From positions 1 through 64,000 of the forward strand of contig NZ_WMIE01000013.1 of the NCBI RefSeq assembly GCF_009711225.1: a stretch of 64,000 bases of DNA, written 5' to 3'. A program made the position numbers and the translations under genes. Origin of the DNA: Paracoccus aestuariivivens (GTDB lineage: Bacteria; Pseudomonadota; Alphaproteobacteria; Rhodobacterales; Rhodobacteraceae). The notes beneath the pieces were generated by a model. That model ran no database searches and was not told the DNA's origin. It saw only the letters and a list, made by a program, of their open reading frames with translations. Positions 54,181-62,933 of the stretch are shown piece by piece; position 1 is the stretch's first letter, and every line of letters begins with the position of its first letter.

Positions 54181-55487
54181 ATTCCCAGCCGGTCGCGCAG
54201 CGAGTACCACGACATTCCGGCGACCAGCATCGGCCAACGCAGCATTGCGCCACCGGGGAACGGCGGACAGGGCAGGGCGGCCATCGCATCGAAACCGTCG
54301 GCTTGCCCCTCGACCGCCTGAGCCATCAATTTGCCCGCCAAGGTCGCCAGCGCCAAGCCGTGGCCGGAATATCCGCTGGCCGACAGGCAGTTCGGCGCAG
54401 GTCGGATGAAGCAGGGCATCCGGTTCATGGTAATCGCCAGAGTGCCGCCCCATGCATGGGTGAATTTGACATCCGCGAGACCAGGATAGATTTGCAGCAG
54501 CGGCTTGCGGACCTTGGCCGCGATATCGTTGGGAAAGCGGTAGCTGACATTCTCGCCACCGCCGAAGATCAGCCGTCCTTCAGCATCAAGACGCCAGTAA
54601 TTGACCACGAACTTGGTGTCGTGAACGCCGATATTGCGGGTCAGCACCTCGGTCGCGCGGTCACCCAAGGGCTCGGTCGCTACGATAAAATTATTGATGG
54701 GCATCACCCGTGCCGCAACTTTCGGCTCAAGTTCGCCAAGATAGCCGTTCGCGGCGAGGATCAGATGGTCGCAGCGGACGCGGCCCTGTCCGGTCGTGAC
54801 GATGGTCTTGCCGCTCGCCTGCTGCGCATGATCGATCCCCGTCACCTCGGACAATTCGTAGATCCGCGCACCGGCACCATCGGCCAGCCTTGCCATGCCG
54901 ATGGCAAGGTTCAGCGGATGGACGTGACCCGCACCATGGTCCAACTCGCCCGCGATATAGGCGTCCGAAGGCAGGATCGCCTTGAACCCATCGCCGGCAA
55001 GGGCCTCGATTTCGTGATAACCATAGTCGCGCGACAGTCGTTCGATCATGTCCATCGCATGGTCGAATTCCTCGGGCGTGCGAAAGGCGTGCGCAATCCC
55101 ATTCGTGATCGGAACATTCGCACGGGCGGCGAGTTGGCGCGTCAGGCGTTTGGCTTCCTCGGCCAGATCCCATAACCGGTGCGAGACATCGACCCCCGCC
55201 ATCTTTTCCAGATCATCGACTTCAAGCCGTTGCCCCGAGCCAAGCTGCCCGCCATTTCGCCCCGAAGCTCCGAAGCCCACACGATGCGCCTCAAGGACGA
55301 CGACGCGGCGTCCGGCTTCGGCCAGATGCAGCGCCGCCGAAAGGCCGGTATAACCAGCCCCGATCACAACGACATCCGCACTCACGTCGCCTTGCAGGGC
55401 CGGAAAGCCCCGCAAAGGGTCGCGAGTGTCGGCATAAAGACTGGGAGGATATTCCCCCAGCCGGTCGTTGGAATGCAGCAGGTTCAT
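54177..55487 (-). CDS. puuB: FAD-dependent oxidoreductase, PuuB-like
   Basis: 436-residue DAO-family flavoenzyme. The FAD dinucleotide fold is VVVIGAGYTGLSAALHLAE near residue 40, then GFGASGRNGGQLGSGQR. It resembles gamma-glutamylputrescine oxidase. The start is ATG 55487, within the stop of the upstream glutamine synthetase-like gene (ATGA), instead of the longer frame from 55517. Last gene of the puuA-amidotransferase operon. The substrate is inferred from context. Confidence 0.88.
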   Translation of the reverse strand: MNLLHSNDRLGEYPPSLYADTRDPLRGFPALQGDVSADVVVIGAGYTGLSAALHLAEAGRRVVVLEAHRVGFGASGRNGGQLGSGQRLEVDDLEKMAGVDVSHRLWDLAEEAKRLTRQLAARANVPITNGIAHAFRTPEEFDHAMDMIERLSRDYGYHEIEALAGDGFKAILPSDAYIAGELDHGAGHVHPLNLAIGMARLADGAGARIYELSEVTGIDHAQQASGKTIVTTGQGRVRCDHLILAANGYLGELEPKVAARVMPINNFIVATEPLGDRATEVLTRNIGVHDTKFVVNYWRLDAEGRLIFGGGENVSYRFPNDIAAKVRKPLLQIYPGLADVKFTHAWGGTLAITMNRMPCFIRPAPNCLSASGYSGHGLALATLAGKLMAQAVEGQADGFDAMAALPCPPFPGGAMLRWPMLVAGMSWYSLRDRLGI

Positions 55488-56842
55488 ACGTTCAGCAACA
55501 GATGTTCCCGTTCCCACGGGCTGATAACCTGAAGAAACTCTTTGTATTCATTGCGCTTTACGGACTGATAGGTCGCGATGAATTCGGCACCCAGCACCTC
55601 GCGCATGGCCTCGTTTTCATCCATCAGATCCAGCGCATCGCCCAGATTATAGGGCAGTTCGTCTTGCGACATATAGGCATCGCCCAGACATTCGGCACGC
55701 GGGTTTTCCTGCTCGATCAGCCCGAGGTAGCCACAGGCAAGGCTGGAGGCGAGACCCAGATAGGGGTTGCAATCCATACCCGCCAGCCGGTTCTCGATCC
55801 GACGCGCCTCGGGGCCGGAGATCGGCACGCGCAGGCCCGTCGTCCTGTTGTCGCGGCCCCATTCAAGGTTAATTGGTGCTGCGAAATCAGGGACATATCG
55901 GCGATAGCTATTGACGTAAGGGGCCAGCAGCGCAACTGCAGCAGGCAGGTGCTTCTGCATCCCCGCTATGAAGTGCATGAAAGCAGGAGTTTCACGACCC
56001 TGTTCATCCGAGAAGATATTCCGGCCGGTATCCGTGCTGACCACCGAGTGATGGATGTGCATGGCGCTGCCCGGCTCGTCCTCGATGGGTTTCGCCATGA
56101 AGGTGGCGAAGCAATCGTGGCGAAGCGCGGCCTCGCGGATCAGGCGCTTGAAGTAGAAGATCTGGTCGGCCAGCTGCACCGGATCGCCGTGGTTAAGGTT
56201 GATTTCGACCTGACCTGCGCCACCTTCTTGCAGGATGCCGTCGATCTCGAAACCCTGCGCCTCGGCGAAGTCGTAGATATCGTCGATGACCTTGCCGTAT
56301 TCGTCGACGGCGGACATGGAGTAGGCCTGCTTTGCCGCAGCCCGACGCCCCGAACGACCCATCGGCGGAATGATCGGCTGGTTCGGGTCGATGTTGCGCG
56401 CAACAAGGAAGAACTCCATCTCGGGCGCGACAATTGGCTTCCAGCCTTTCTGGCGGTACAGATCTACAACACGTTTCAACACGTTGCGGGGGGCCGTGGG
56501 GACCGGCTCGCCCGATTGGGTCGAGACATCATGGATAACCTGCAGTGTGACATCCGCCGTCCACGGCGCTGCCGTCGCGGTGGAGAAATCTGGTGTCAGG
56601 ATCATGTCCGGTTCGGTGAATGCGCCCGAAGGGTTGTCCGCCCAATCGCCGGTGATCGTCTGGAGAAAAATCGAGTTCGGCAGGTAGAACCGCTCCTGAT
56701 GCGCGAATTTCGAGGCGGGCATGGCCTTGCCACGGGCGACTCCGGCGATATCGGCTACGATGCACTCGACCTCATCCAGACGTCTGCCCGCGACAAAGTC
56801 CTGCGCTGCCTGAGGGGTCTCTTCAATCCAGCGGGGTTTCAT
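55484..56842 (-). CDS. puuA: Glutamine synthetase family, PuuA-like ligase
   Basis: 452-residue member of the glutamine synthetase fold, type III/PuuA group, that ligates glutamate to amines such as putrescine. APEMEFFLV is the first metal-site motif; EGGAGQVEINLNHGDP, HIHHSV and NRLAGMDCNPYLGLAS follow. No C-terminal adenylylation-loop Tyr motif is recognised. Overlaps both operon neighbours by four bases. Confidence 0.9.
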   Translation of the reverse strand: MKPRWIEETPQAAQDFVAGRRLDEVECIVADIAGVARGKAMPASKFAHQERFYLPNSIFLQTITGDWADNPSGAFTEPDMILTPDFSTATAAPWTADVTLQVIHDVSTQSGEPVPTAPRNVLKRVVDLYRQKGWKPIVAPEMEFFLVARNIDPNQPIIPPMGRSGRRAAAKQAYSMSAVDEYGKVIDDIYDFAEAQGFEIDGILQEGGAGQVEINLNHGDPVQLADQIFYFKRLIREAALRHDCFATFMAKPIEDEPGSAMHIHHSVVSTDTGRNIFSDEQGRETPAFMHFIAGMQKHLPAAVALLAPYVNSYRRYVPDFAAPINLEWGRDNRTTGLRVPISGPEARRIENRLAGMDCNPYLGLASSLACGYLGLIEQENPRAECLGDAYMSQDELPYNLGDALDLMDENEAMREVLGAEFIATYQSVKRNEYKEFLQVISPWEREHLLLNV

Positions 56843-57543
56843 GCGGCACCTTGGGTTCGCAGCGCGGAGCGGGGCGCCTTGAAGAAATTCTCGATACGGT
56901 CGGCAATGGTTCCCGATTGCAGCGGTGTGCCGATGCGGGCGCGGGCGCCCTTCAGGACGGGATCGGGAACAACGCCTTTGGCGCGGGTCTCGATCAGGCC
57001 CTCGACAAAATGGTCGTGGAATTCGGGATGGGCCTGAATCGTAAAGGCGCGGTCGTCATAAACAAGAGCCGCATTCTCGCAGAAATCATTGGTGGCGGCG
57101 ATCTCGGCCCCTTTCGGGCGCTCGACCACCTGATCCTGATGCCACGCGTTCAAAGTGATCTGGCTGTCGCCGAATTCGTAATCCTGCGGCCCGACCGCCC
57201 AGCCGCCGTCGAATTTAGTAACCTTGCCACCCAATGCCTGCGCGATGATCTGATGCCCGAAGCAGATGCCGACCATCGGAATATGACCGGCGTAAGCCTT
57301 GCGGATGAAGTCCTCTAGCGGAGGAATGAAGGCGTGATCTTCGTAGACGCCGTGCCGCGAGCCGGTCAGCAACCAGCCGTCCGCGTCGTGGACATCCCCG
57401 GGGAAGTCCATGTTCTCGACATGGTAGCTGGTGAAGTCGAAACCGCGTCCGCTGAGCAGTTTTTCGAACATGGTGTCGTAATCGCCCAGTTCGCCGCGAA
57501 GTAGTTCGGGCGACTGACCGCATTTCAGTATGCCGATGCGCAT
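56839..57543 (-). CDS. Class I glutamine amidotransferase-like protein
   Basis: 234 residues. The nucleophile is C94 in VGICFGHQIIAQALGG and the His/Glu pair lies in FTIQAHPEFHD, so the catalytic triad is complete. It resembles free-standing GMP-synthase-like amidotransferases, not the PuuD peptidase family, but may do the same job of cleaving a gamma-glutamyl bond. The start is ATG 57543 (MRIGILKCG); the longer frame to 58269 is a shadow of the aminotransferase gene. First gene of the operon. Confidence 0.88.
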   Translation of the reverse strand: MRIGILKCGQSPELLRGELGDYDTMFEKLLSGRGFDFTSYHVENMDFPGDVHDADGWLLTGSRHGVYEDHAFIPPLEDFIRKAYAGHIPMVGICFGHQIIAQALGGKVTKFDGGWAVGPQDYEFGDSQITLNAWHQDQVVERPKGAEIAATNDFCENAALVYDDRAFTIQAHPEFHDHFVEGLIETRAKGVVPDPVLKGARARIGTPLQSGTIADRIENFFKAPRSALRTQGAA

Positions 57544-57681
57544 GATTGGCCTGTTGATTGTTCGAATCAAAGGTAGTCGCGCGCGTGGGCACGGGCAAGT
57601 CCTCGTTCCTTCGTGGGGCTGGTGGCCGGGAACTCTGCAAGCTAGGCTGCGCCCCGAAATATTCGGAGGAAAGGAAATCCC

Positions 57682-58809
57682 ATGCCCGGTCTGCGTCCCG
57701 ATGTCGATCCCGACGGCCTGCAGGAGTTTTCGGTCGTGTTTACAGACCGCTCGCTGAACCACATGTCGCAGAAATACCAAGGCGTCATGCGGGATATCTC
57801 GGCAACGCTGCGGGAAGTCTATAAAGCCGAGGCGGTGGCGTTGGTTCCTGGTGGCGGCACCTGCGCCATGGAGGCCGTCGCGCGTCAGTTCGGTCGCGAT
57901 GCTCATGCGTTGGTCGTGCGGAACGGCTTCTTCAGCTTCCGCTGGAGCCAGATTTTCGACATGGGCGGTTTTGCCCGCGAGACGACCGTGATGATGGCAC
58001 GGCCATCCGGAAACGAGGCCCTGCCGCCTTTTGCACCGGCCCCTGTTGATGAGGTCGTGACGAAAATTCTCGAAACCCGTCCCGACGCCGTCTTCGCGCC
58101 TCATGTCGAAACCGCGGCGGGGATGATCCTGCCTGACGACTACATCAAGGCGATCGCGGATGCCGCACATGAGGTCGGTGCGCTGATGGTGCTGGACTGC
58201 ATCGCCTCGGGTGCGATCTGGGTCGACATGCAGGCCACGGGCGTCGACGTGCTGATCTCGGCACCGCAAAAGGGGTGGTCAGCTTCGCCCTCGGCGGGGA
58301 TGGTGATGCTTTCGGCCCGCGCGGTCGAAAGGCTGGAACAGACCACCTCGAACAGCTTCGCGCTGGACCTCAAGAAATGGCGCGCGATCATGAAGGCGTA
58401 TGAGGATGGCGGCCACGCCTATCACGCCACCATGCCCACAGATGCCATTCTGGGCATGCGCGACGCGATGATCGAAACCCGCGAACTCGGCTTTGACGCC
58501 GCCTGTGATGCGCAGTGGAAGCTGGGCAATGCTGTGCGGGCCGAGCTTGCCAAGCGCGGCCTACGTTCCGTTGCAGCCGAAGGCTTTGCTGCTCCGGGCG
58601 TTGTGGTTTGCTACACCGATGATCCGGAAATCCAGACTGGCAAGAAGTTCCTTGCGGAGGGATACCAGATTGCGGCGGGCGTGCCGCTGCAGGTCGGTGA
58701 AGGCGAGAGTTTCCGCAGTTTCCGCATCGGTTTGTTCGGTTTGGACAAGCTGAAAGATGTCGAGGGCACGCTGGCGCGCCTGCAGCCCGCTTTCGACGCG
58801 GTGTTGTAA
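57682..58809 (+). CDS. Class V aminotransferase
   Basis: 375-residue PLP enzyme of the alanine-glyoxylate / serine-pyruvate aminotransferase type. PGGGTCAMEAVARQ lies near residue 56, the PLP aspartate at about D172 in LMVLDCIASG, and the Schiff-base lysine is K197 in SAPQKGWSA. GGAGGAAAGGAA precedes the ATG. Divergent from the puuA-type operon 138 bases away, so it may handle products of that pathway. Substrates unknown. Confidence 0.9.
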   Translation: MPGLRPDVDPDGLQEFSVVFTDRSLNHMSQKYQGVMRDISATLREVYKAEAVALVPGGGTCAMEAVARQFGRDAHALVVRNGFFSFRWSQIFDMGGFARETTVMMARPSGNEALPPFAPAPVDEVVTKILETRPDAVFAPHVETAAGMILPDDYIKAIADAAHEVGALMVLDCIASGAIWVDMQATGVDVLISAPQKGWSASPSAGMVMLSARAVERLEQTTSNSFALDLKKWRAIMKAYEDGGHAYHATMPTDAILGMRDAMIETRELGFDAACDAQWKLGNAVRAELAKRGLRSVAAEGFAAPGVVVCYTDDPEIQTGKKFLAEGYQIAAGVPLQVGEGESFRSFRIGLFGLDKLKDVEGTLARLQPAFDAVL

Positions 58810-58902
58810 CAAGACTGGCACGGCGGGCAGGTGGCGGGAACGATCCTGCCGTCGGGGGCGTTGGCTATCTGAAACGGCAGTTCACTTCGAAAGGACAGAA
58901 CA

Positions 58903-59328
58903 ATGCCCAATCACGACACCACCAACGACCTGAAAGCCGAAGCCCGCCGCGCCGCCGAGGATGTGGGCCGCGAAGCGCGCCGCGCAGCCGATGATGCGGC
59001 AGATGCAGCGGAAAACGCGAAAAACCGTAGTGCCGAACTGCTTGGTTCGGCCTTCGAAAAAGGCGCCGAATTCGTCGATGCTGCCCGCAAACGTGGCGCA
59101 GAATACTACGAAGGTGCACGCGGCAAGGGCTCGGAATATGCCGAACACGCCCGAGACGAAGCCCGCCGGATCTACCGCGAGGGCGAACGTCGCGCCGGTG
59201 ACGTCGCAGGCTACGCCGAGGACTATTACGACGATGTTTCGGCAATGGTGCGCCGCAATCCGGGGCAGGCGCTTGGCATTGCCGTGGGCGTCGGCTTCCT
59301 GCTGGGTCTGATCGTCTCGCGCCGTTAA
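58903..59328 (+). CDS. DUF883 / ElaB-YqjD-like membrane protein
   Basis: 141 residues. A long charged helix rich in Ala, Glu, Arg and Asp with heptad-like A/R repeats (1-110) ends in MVRRNPGQALGIAVGVGFLLG, the DUF883 C-terminal membrane anchor. Related ElaB/YqjD proteins tether ribosomes to the membrane in stationary phase in Escherichia coli. AAAGGACAG precedes the ATG. Nine bases separate it from the next gene. Confidence 0.85.
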   Translation: MPNHDTTNDLKAEARRAAEDVGREARRAADDAADAAENAKNRSAELLGSAFEKGAEFVDAARKRGAEYYEGARGKGSEYAEHARDEARRIYREGERRAGDVAGYAEDYYDDVSAMVRRNPGQALGIAVGVGFLLGLIVSRR

Positions 59329-59337
59329 GGAGTCCGC

Positions 59338-59973
59338 ATGTTCGCCTATGCCAAAAATATGCAGCTTGCCGCGTCAGACAAGCTGCGGCGCGTAGGCCTG
59401 ACGGTCGGGGCAGGGGTCGTTCTGACCATCGGGGCAGGGTTCCTGCTAGCCGCATTGTGGAGCTATCTGACCTACAACCTTGGTTGGGGCTCGATGATGG
59501 CATCGCTTGTCATCGGTGCGGTTCTTGTGGTGCTGGGGCTAATCGTGCTTGGCATCGCAAGGGTCGAACGGCATCCAGCACCCAGCACCGACGACCTGCG
59601 CGTCGAGGTCGAACAACAACTGCACCTGATGGCCAATTCCGCGATCACCAAGGTCTCGGATGCTGCCGATGCGGCGATGGACAGGGCTTCGGTGAAAGCC
59701 GGACAAGTGCTAGACCAAGCTGAACACAAGGTCCATGCAGTTGCCGACAATCTGGGTTACCGCGCCAATCGCGCGGCCGATCTGGCCGAGGCCAGGGTCT
59801 ATGGCGCGGCCCGGAACATGAGCGAGACCGCCGCACGACGCTTCGGCTTTGCTTCGTCTGAAACGGACGAGCCGTCCCGAATGTCATCGGTCGCGCCGTT
59901 TCTTGGCGCGCTGGCGGTGGGGATCACATTGGCGTCACGTCTTCAAAGCCGACGGCATCGGGATGATGACTGA
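59338..59973 (+). CDS. Holin-like / YqjE-type membrane protein
   Basis: 211 residues with two hydrophobic segments near the N-terminus (about 22-44 and 54-75), an amphipathic Ala-rich region, and a final hydrophobic stretch (SVAPFLGALAVGITLAS). It resembles the small putative holin/YqjE proteins that accompany DUF883 genes. GGAG precedes the ATG. Probably an envelope stress protein; lysis activity is not supported. Confidence 0.75.
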   Translation: MFAYAKNMQLAASDKLRRVGLTVGAGVVLTIGAGFLLAALWSYLTYNLGWGSMMASLVIGAVLVVLGLIVLGIARVERHPAPSTDDLRVEVEQQLHLMANSAITKVSDAADAAMDRASVKAGQVLDQAEHKVHAVADNLGYRANRAADLAEARVYGAARNMSETAARRFGFASSETDEPSRMSSVAPFLGALAVGITLASRLQSRRHRDDD

Positions 59974-59983
59974 GTAAAAAATG

Positions 59984-60012
59984 AAAAGCCCCGTATCTTA
60001 CGGGGCTTTTTT
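59984..60012. terminator. Bidirectional intrinsic terminator
   Basis: AAAAGCCCCGTA/TACGGGGCTTTT arms around TCT, with T-run TTTTTT on the + strand and A-run on the other. It lies between the convergent YqjE-like and grxD genes and serves both. Confidence 0.92.
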
Positions 60013-60032
60013 ATATTTATTCCAACCTAATC

Positions 60033-60395
60033 TCAGCCGTTCGCTTCGCGGATTTTGTTGGCAGCGTCTTTATCATAGGCAACGCCGACCTTATCGAAAA
60101 GCTGGTCCAACTCACCCGACAAAGTCATCTCGGTCACGATGTCGCAACCTCCGACGAACTCACCTTTGACATAAAGTTGGGGAATGGTCGGCCAGTCCGA
60201 GAAATCCTTGATGCCTTGGCGGATATCGGCGTCTTTCAGAACGTCGACGTCGCTGTAGTTGACACCCATATAGTTCAGCACGCCTGCGACGCGGCTCGAA
60301 AAACCGCATTGCGGCATTTCTTTCGAGCCTTTCATGAACAGCACCACATCGGTGGCATCGATGGTTTCCTGGATCTTCTGACGAACGTCCGTCAT
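60033..60395 (-). CDS. grxD: Monothiol glutaredoxin, Grx4 family
   Basis: 120-residue CGFS-type glutaredoxin (C30 in PQCGFSSRV) that binds a glutathione-ligated [2Fe-2S] cluster and passes it to targets. [19 protein letters not shown] is the glutathione-binding part. AAGGAAG precedes the ATG. It is downstream of bolA on the same strand; GrxD and BolA proteins form heterocomplexes in many organisms. Confidence 0.96.
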   Translation of the reverse strand: MTDVRQKIQETIDATDVVLFMKGSKEMPQCGFSSRVAGVLNYMGVNYSDVDVLKDADIRQGIKDFSDWPTIPQLYVKGEFVGGCDIVTEMTLSGELDQLFDKVGVAYDKDAANKIREANG

Positions 60396-60447
60396 CTGGG
60401 TCTTCCTTTTGTCTGGTTTGTCGACCGTAGATCGCTTTCGCGCGGCC

Positions 60448-60690
60448 TTATTCAGGGGCCTTGGTGGTCAAGGCCAAGGCGTGCAACTCACCATGTGCGC
60501 CGTCCATCTTACCTTGCAGCGCGGCATAGACCGCGCGCTGTTGCTGAACGCGGTTCAACCCACGGAAGCTTTCGTCGATCACTTCGGCGGCGTAATGATT
60601 TCCGTCTCCGGCGAGATCGGTGATCGAGATGCGCGCCTGAGGGAAGGCTGCACGGATCAGCGCTTCGATGTCATGGGCTTCCATCGCCAT
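60448..60690 (-). CDS. bolA: BolA family protein
   Basis: 80-residue BolA/IbaG-like protein. The fold signature residues are [20 protein letters not shown] and a C-terminal [13 protein letters not shown] with the conserved histidine. Start ATG 60690 with AAAGGA at about 6 nt; ATG 60684 is possible. It lies 52 bases upstream of grxD and is likely co-transcribed with it for Fe-S handling. Confidence 0.93.
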   Translation of the reverse strand: MAMEAHDIEALIRAAFPQARISITDLAGDGNHYAAEVIDESFRGLNRVQQQRAVYAALQGKMDGAHGELHALALTTKAPE

Positions 60691-61095
60691 GGTTGGTCCT
60701 TTCAAATGATACCCTTGATGTAGGGGAAGCCTGAACGGCTCGCAAGGTGGCCGGAAAGTGCGAAAAGTGGGTAATTCAGGTGAAAGTTGTAGATTTCCCA
60801 GAAAACCGTACGAACTGACGCTCCCGTTACATAAAGCTTGTTCTCAGCACGTTTTATGCGGTTATTGCGGGCATTCCGCCAAGCGGGGCATTCTGCGCGC
60901 GAAATCAGCAAGAAAGGCGGGGTTCGAGAACGACTGACCGAAATTCACGATAATCAGTATTATGTTTATTTTGTGGATTTATAGCTTTGCATAACCCAGT
61001 ATTTGCTGGTTCTTTCACTAGAAATTTGGCCCGAATGGCAAAGATTCTGAACAAGTTTCAAGGCTGACTCAGGACTGCGACGAAAGGAAAAATAG
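60691..61095. other. AT-rich intergenic region, bolA / redoxin
   Basis: About 405 bases between divergent genes, markedly AT-rich at 60940-61020. A weak stem AACC(C)AG/CTGGTT lies near 60990-61010. No gene is supported. It should hold the promoters of bolA-grxD and of the redoxin gene. Confidence 0.5.
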
Positions 61096-61647
61096 ATGGC
61101 CGTTACTCCTCCTGTCTGCGACTTCGGAACGCCCGCGCCGGCCTTTGATCTGCCTGATCCTGACGGCAACCGCTTCACTCTGTCGCAACTCGCCGGCCCG
61201 AACGGCATGCTTGTCATGTTCATCTGCAATCATTGCCCCTACGTTCAGGCGATTATCGATCGCATCCAACGCGATGCTGCAGCGCTGCAAGAACTTGGTA
61301 TCGGCGTGGTCGCGATATCTGCCAATGATGTGACCGAGTATCCCGAAGACGCCCCCGACCGGATGAAGGCCGAGGCCGCGCGCCTCGGCTTCACCTTTCC
61401 GTATCTGTACGACGAGACGCAGGACGTCGCGCGCGCCTATGACGCGCAATGTACGCCGGACTTCTTCGGCTACAACGCGGATCTGGAACTTCAGTATCGC
61501 GGCAGGTTCGACGGTTCGCGTCGCACGGCTGCAGAACCCGATGCCCGTCGTGAGTTATATGAGGCCATGGCGCTGATCGCGGAAACCGGTCAAGGTCCGC
61601 GAGAGCAAGTTCCGTCCATGGGTTGCTCGATCAAGTGGAGAAGCTGA
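61096..61647 (+). CDS. Redoxin/AhpC-TSA family protein
   Basis: 183-residue thioredoxin-fold protein. FICNHCPYVQAI (C44, C47) holds a CxxC at the place of the peroxidatic cysteine; PDFFGYNADLELQYRGRF and PSMGCSIKW near the end are typical of a widespread uncharacterised peroxiredoxin-like subgroup. No signal peptide. AAAGGAAAAA precedes the ATG. Its TGA directly abuts the gph start. Confidence 0.88.
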   Translation: MAVTPPVCDFGTPAPAFDLPDPDGNRFTLSQLAGPNGMLVMFICNHCPYVQAIIDRIQRDAAALQELGIGVVAISANDVTEYPEDAPDRMKAEAARLGFTFPYLYDETQDVARAYDAQCTPDFFGYNADLELQYRGRFDGSRRTAAEPDARRELYEAMALIAETGQGPREQVPSMGCSIKWRS

Positions 61648-62337
61648 ATGAATACATGCCTTGCACCTTGTCCCGTCGTGTTCGATCTGGATGGCACGCT
61701 GATCGACAGCGCGCCAGATATCCATGCGACGGTCAACGCGGTCCTGCGCATCCATCAGATCGCACCTTTGACCTTGGATCAGGTTCGCAGCTTTATCGGT
61801 GGCGGTGTCGATCTGTTATGGCGACGTGTGATCGCGGCAACCGGTCTGCCTGCCGAAGCGCATCGCGATCTGGTTGCCTCGTTCATGACGCGATACCACG
61901 ACGCCACCGCATTGACCCGCCTTTACCCGAACGTCGCCGAGACCCTGGGCGTTCTGGCTGATCGTGGCCATCCGCTTGGCATCTGCACGAACAAGCCGAT
62001 GCGCCCGACCAAGGCACTGCTGGAACATTTCAGACTCGCCTCAGTTTTTGCTGCAGTCATCGGAGGAGACTCGCTGCCACAACGGAAACCGGATCCTGCG
62101 CCACTTCGGGCCGCATTCTCGTTGCTTGGTGCGGATCCGGTAAAGCCGCTGGGCCTTTATGTTGGCGACAGCGAGTTTGACGCCGAATGCGCCAAGAACA
62201 CTGATGTGCCGTTCTTGCTGTTCACTCGGGGTTATCGCAAGTCTGACCCGTCCGAGATGCATCATACCGCGCGCTTCGACGACTTCGCCGATCTGCCGGG
62301 CCTGATCGAACAACAGTCCGAGATTGCCCGTGCCTGA
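61648..62337 (+). CDS. gph: Phosphoglycolate phosphatase, HAD superfamily
   Basis: 229-residue HAD phosphatase. Catalytic aspartates D13 and D15 are in VFDLDGTLIDS, motif II is in ICTNKPMRPT, and motif IV is LYVGDSEFDAECA. The cap domain fits Gph, which removes 2-phosphoglycolate from DNA repair and, in autotrophs, Rubisco oxygenation. Directly follows the redoxin stop; GGAG lies in the end of that gene. Confidence 0.88.
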   Translation: MNTCLAPCPVVFDLDGTLIDSAPDIHATVNAVLRIHQIAPLTLDQVRSFIGGGVDLLWRRVIAATGLPAEAHRDLVASFMTRYHDATALTRLYPNVAETLGVLADRGHPLGICTNKPMRPTKALLEHFRLASVFAAVIGGDSLPQRKPDPAPLRAAFSLLGADPVKPLGLYVGDSEFDAECAKNTDVPFLLFTRGYRKSDPSEMHHTARFDDFADLPGLIEQQSEIARA

Positions 62338-62421
62338 GCCACGCGTCTCTTGACAGCGATGCCAATCGCGACGATCCGTCGGGCAGCAATAAACCGCCCG
62401 ACGGAACCCAAGGAGCCTTTA

Positions 62422-62850
62422 ATGGACCTGCGCCCGCTTACCCCCGAACTTTCGGTCTCGCCCCAGATCCGGCCCGAAGATCTGCCCGCTCTGGTCGCCG
62501 ATGGCTTCCGCGTGCTGATCAACAATCGCCCCGATGCCGAAGTCGGCCCCGATGAGGACAGTGTCGCGATGCGCGCCGCAGCCGAAGCCGCTGGCATGGA
62601 CTACCGCGAGATTCCCTTCGTGCCGGGTCATGTCACGCCCGAGATGGTCGAGGCCCAAGCCGAAGCGCTGGCCCTGCCCGGCCGCAAGATCGCCTATTGC
62701 CGCTCCGGCAACCGGTCGACCGTGCTGTGGGCGCTAAGCCGCGCAGGCACCGAACCGACCGCAGATCTGCTCGAAGCGGCGGCAAAGGCGGGCTACGATC
62801 TGTCCGGAGTGCGTCCCCTGATCGACTCGCTTGCCGCACGCGGTCGCTGA
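62422..62850 (+). CDS. TIGR01244 family sulfur transferase / phosphatase-like
   Basis: 142-residue protein of the TIGR01244 (beta-lactamase hydrolase-like, DSP-fold) group. The active-site cysteine is C93 in AYCRSGNRST, and VLINNRPDAE is near residue 32. The start is ATG 62422 behind AAGGAG; the upstream in-frame ATG 62350 is not used. Relatives fused to a metallo-beta-lactamase domain act in sulfide oxidation, here the domain is free-standing. Function inferred only. Confidence 0.85.
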   Translation: MDLRPLTPELSVSPQIRPEDLPALVADGFRVLINNRPDAEVGPDEDSVAMRAAAEAAGMDYREIPFVPGHVTPEMVEAQAEALALPGRKIAYCRSGNRSTVLWALSRAGTEPTADLLEAAAKAGYDLSGVRPLIDSLAARGR

Positions 62851-62933
62851 ACTGTCGTGATTTGCGATTGATGCTGGTGTTTCGGCCCCTCCTGCGTTAG
62901 GGGGGCCGCAACTTCATTCAAAGGCCAGCACTC

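Noticed and set aside
56839..58269. 476-residue frame including the amidotransferase
   Set aside because: The first 240 codons are antisense to the class V aminotransferase gene. The real amidotransferase begins at ATG 57543 with the family N-terminus.
59338..59973. Phage holin indicating a prophage
   Set aside because: The protein is a YqjE-like envelope protein paired with DUF883; no lysin, terminase or structural phage genes are present in the window.
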